Shown here piece by piece: positions 4,813 through 5,569 of a stretch of 5,569 bases of DNA; positions within the stretch are counted from its first letter, which is position 1, and each line of letters starts with the position of its first letter. Made by a program: the position numbers and the translations under genes. The notes under the pieces are model-generated. The model did no database searches, was not told the origin of the DNA, and was given only the letters and a program-made list of their open reading frames with translations. This DNA is from Lentisphaeria bacterium (GTDB lineage: Bacteria; Verrucomicrobiota; Lentisphaeria; JABSQK01; UBA12247): the NCBI GenBank assembly GCA_003477185.1, contig DMTJ01000050.1:1-5569 (forward strand), written 5' to 3'.

Positions 4813-5569
4813 TTATTCGTTGGCTGCGTCTGCCTCCGGCTGTTGGCAAGTCCTTTTCTCCATCAGCGCCCCGCGAATTCTACGCGGAGCCTGCCCGCCC
4901 TGGCGCTTGATAAACGTGCTGAACTGCGCCAGGTCTAGATAGCCAAGATCGGCAGCAATCGCCTTGATCGGAATGGTCGTGTCAGTTAGCAACCGGATTG
5001 CCCGCTCCGCCCGGCGCTGCTGAATGTAGGCCCCAATCGTACAGCCTAGATCAGCGCGAAACAGCCGGTTTAGATAGTTATGGCTCAGCGAAAACTCCCG
5101 GCAAATGCGCGCTACCTGAAAGCGTTCGGCCAGATGCAACTCGATCCATTCCAAAAGCGGCCGCATGACCGGATGCGAGTAGGCGTCGTCGTCTGCCGTC
5201 CCGCACTCGGCGATCGTATACAGTAGGTCGTGCAGCCGCACGTTCGCTCGCGCCGGGTCCGTCGCCCGAAACCGAATCACCGATTGCAGCGTGCGAAAGC
5301 AGCTCCCAAACTCGCCAGCCAACTGCTGCATACGTGGAACTCCCAAGGCATCCTCGCCAGGTGGCGGCACCTGAAAATGCACAAACCCATGGCTGCCCCC
5401 AGGCTCAAAGGGATCGTAGACAAGCCGAACTGCCGGCGGCACCAGGCTGCATGCCCCCGGCCTGATCGGGAACTCAGCGCCGTCCACCGTCAGGGTGCCG
5501 TGGTACGTGTACAGATGCAGGCACCAACGATCCGGCAGGTAGTACTCACTTTGCCCCGCCGGTTGAGTG
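4813..5569 (-). CDS. AraC-family transcriptional regulator, 5' end beyond the window
   Basis: The frame is open from the right edge to a TAA at 4813-4815, giving 251 visible residues. Codons from 5568 down to 5488 (QSEYYLPDRWCLHLYTYHG) are coding-like and belong to the gene, so the GTG at 5487 is not its start. The N-terminal part looks like a cupin-type sensing domain (LTVDGAEFPIRPGACSLVPP, then FVHFQVPPPG). The C-terminal part is an AraC double helix-turn-helix over about the last 110 residues. The first helix-turn-helix is FQVARICREFSLSHNYLNRLFRADLG with the sequence split by its turn at LSHNYLN. The second is IPIKAIAADLGYLDLAQF, followed by STFIKRQGGQAPRRIRG, which corresponds to the family F-K-x-x-G-x-x-P-x-x-x-R ending. 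Regulators of this build usually control sugar use. The shared strand with the sugar-transporter remnant at 1493-2808 suggests, but does not prove, a former functional link. Confidence 0.88.
   Translation of the reverse strand, partial: TQPAGQSEYYLPDRWCLHLYTYHGTLTVDGAEFPIRPGACSLVPPAVRLVYDPFEPGGSHGFVHFQVPPPGEDALGVPRMQQLAGEFGSCFRTLQSVIRFRATDPARANVRLHDLLYTIAECGTADDDAYSHPVMRPLLEWIELHLAERFQVARICREFSLSHNYLNRLFRADLGCTIGAYIQQRRAERAIRLLTDTTIPIKAIAADLGYLDLAQFSTFIKRQGGQAPRRIRGALMEKRTCQQPEADAANE

Overview
The window looks like chromosome from a GC-rich bacterium, probably a proteobacterium. The evidence is a small single-domain exosortase of the XrtH-like type, a sugar ABC-transporter remnant and an AraC-type regulator. 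The assignment is inference; no rRNA or tRNA is present to anchor it.

Layout, left to right. (1) Positions 2-163 (+) are the last 53 codons of a gene that begins outside the window, possibly a YcaQ/AlkZ-like winged-helix protein. (2) Positions 164-316 are a convergent spacer with two adjacent hairpin-forming inverted repeats. (3) Positions 317-1463 (-) hold a tightly coupled two-gene unit, overlapping by 8 nt: a four-helix membrane protein followed by an exosortase with its Cys/Arg/His triad intact. No protein with a sorting signal is visible in the window. (4) Positions 1493-2808 (-) are the wreck of a sugar ABC transporter operon. The first nucleotide-binding domain of an RbsA/MglA-type ATPase ends in a one-base frameshift. 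The continuing frame runs into the second ATPase domain, which is cut off after about 20 residues and joined in frame to the C-terminal part of a periplasmic sugar-binding protein. The permease, most of the second ATPase domain and the front of the binding protein are missing. (5) Positions 2809-3033 are a divergent spacer with a perfect 13-bp palindrome overlapping a TTGACA box. (6) Positions 3034-4203 (+) encode a 389-residue exported protein of unknown function. (7) Positions 4204-4812 contain no intact gene. They hold a broken small gene on the minus strand (4223-4510, in-frame amber codon) and, to its right, an AT-richer stretch with two facing degenerate copies of an ATCCTGT-type repeat. 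(8) Positions 4813-5569 (-) are an AraC-family regulator whose 5' end lies beyond the window.

How the parts relate (inference): the regulator and the transporter remnant share a strand and once could have formed a sugar-uptake locus. That locus has decayed, and the exported-protein gene and the repeat-bearing region now lie between the two parts. The exosortase pair is intact and starts 29 bp after the transporter remnant on the same strand. The strongest leads are the facing repeats with crossing 13-bp and 11-bp complementary arms, the small broken gene with a well-preserved post-stop reading frame, and the exosortase/membrane-protein pair.
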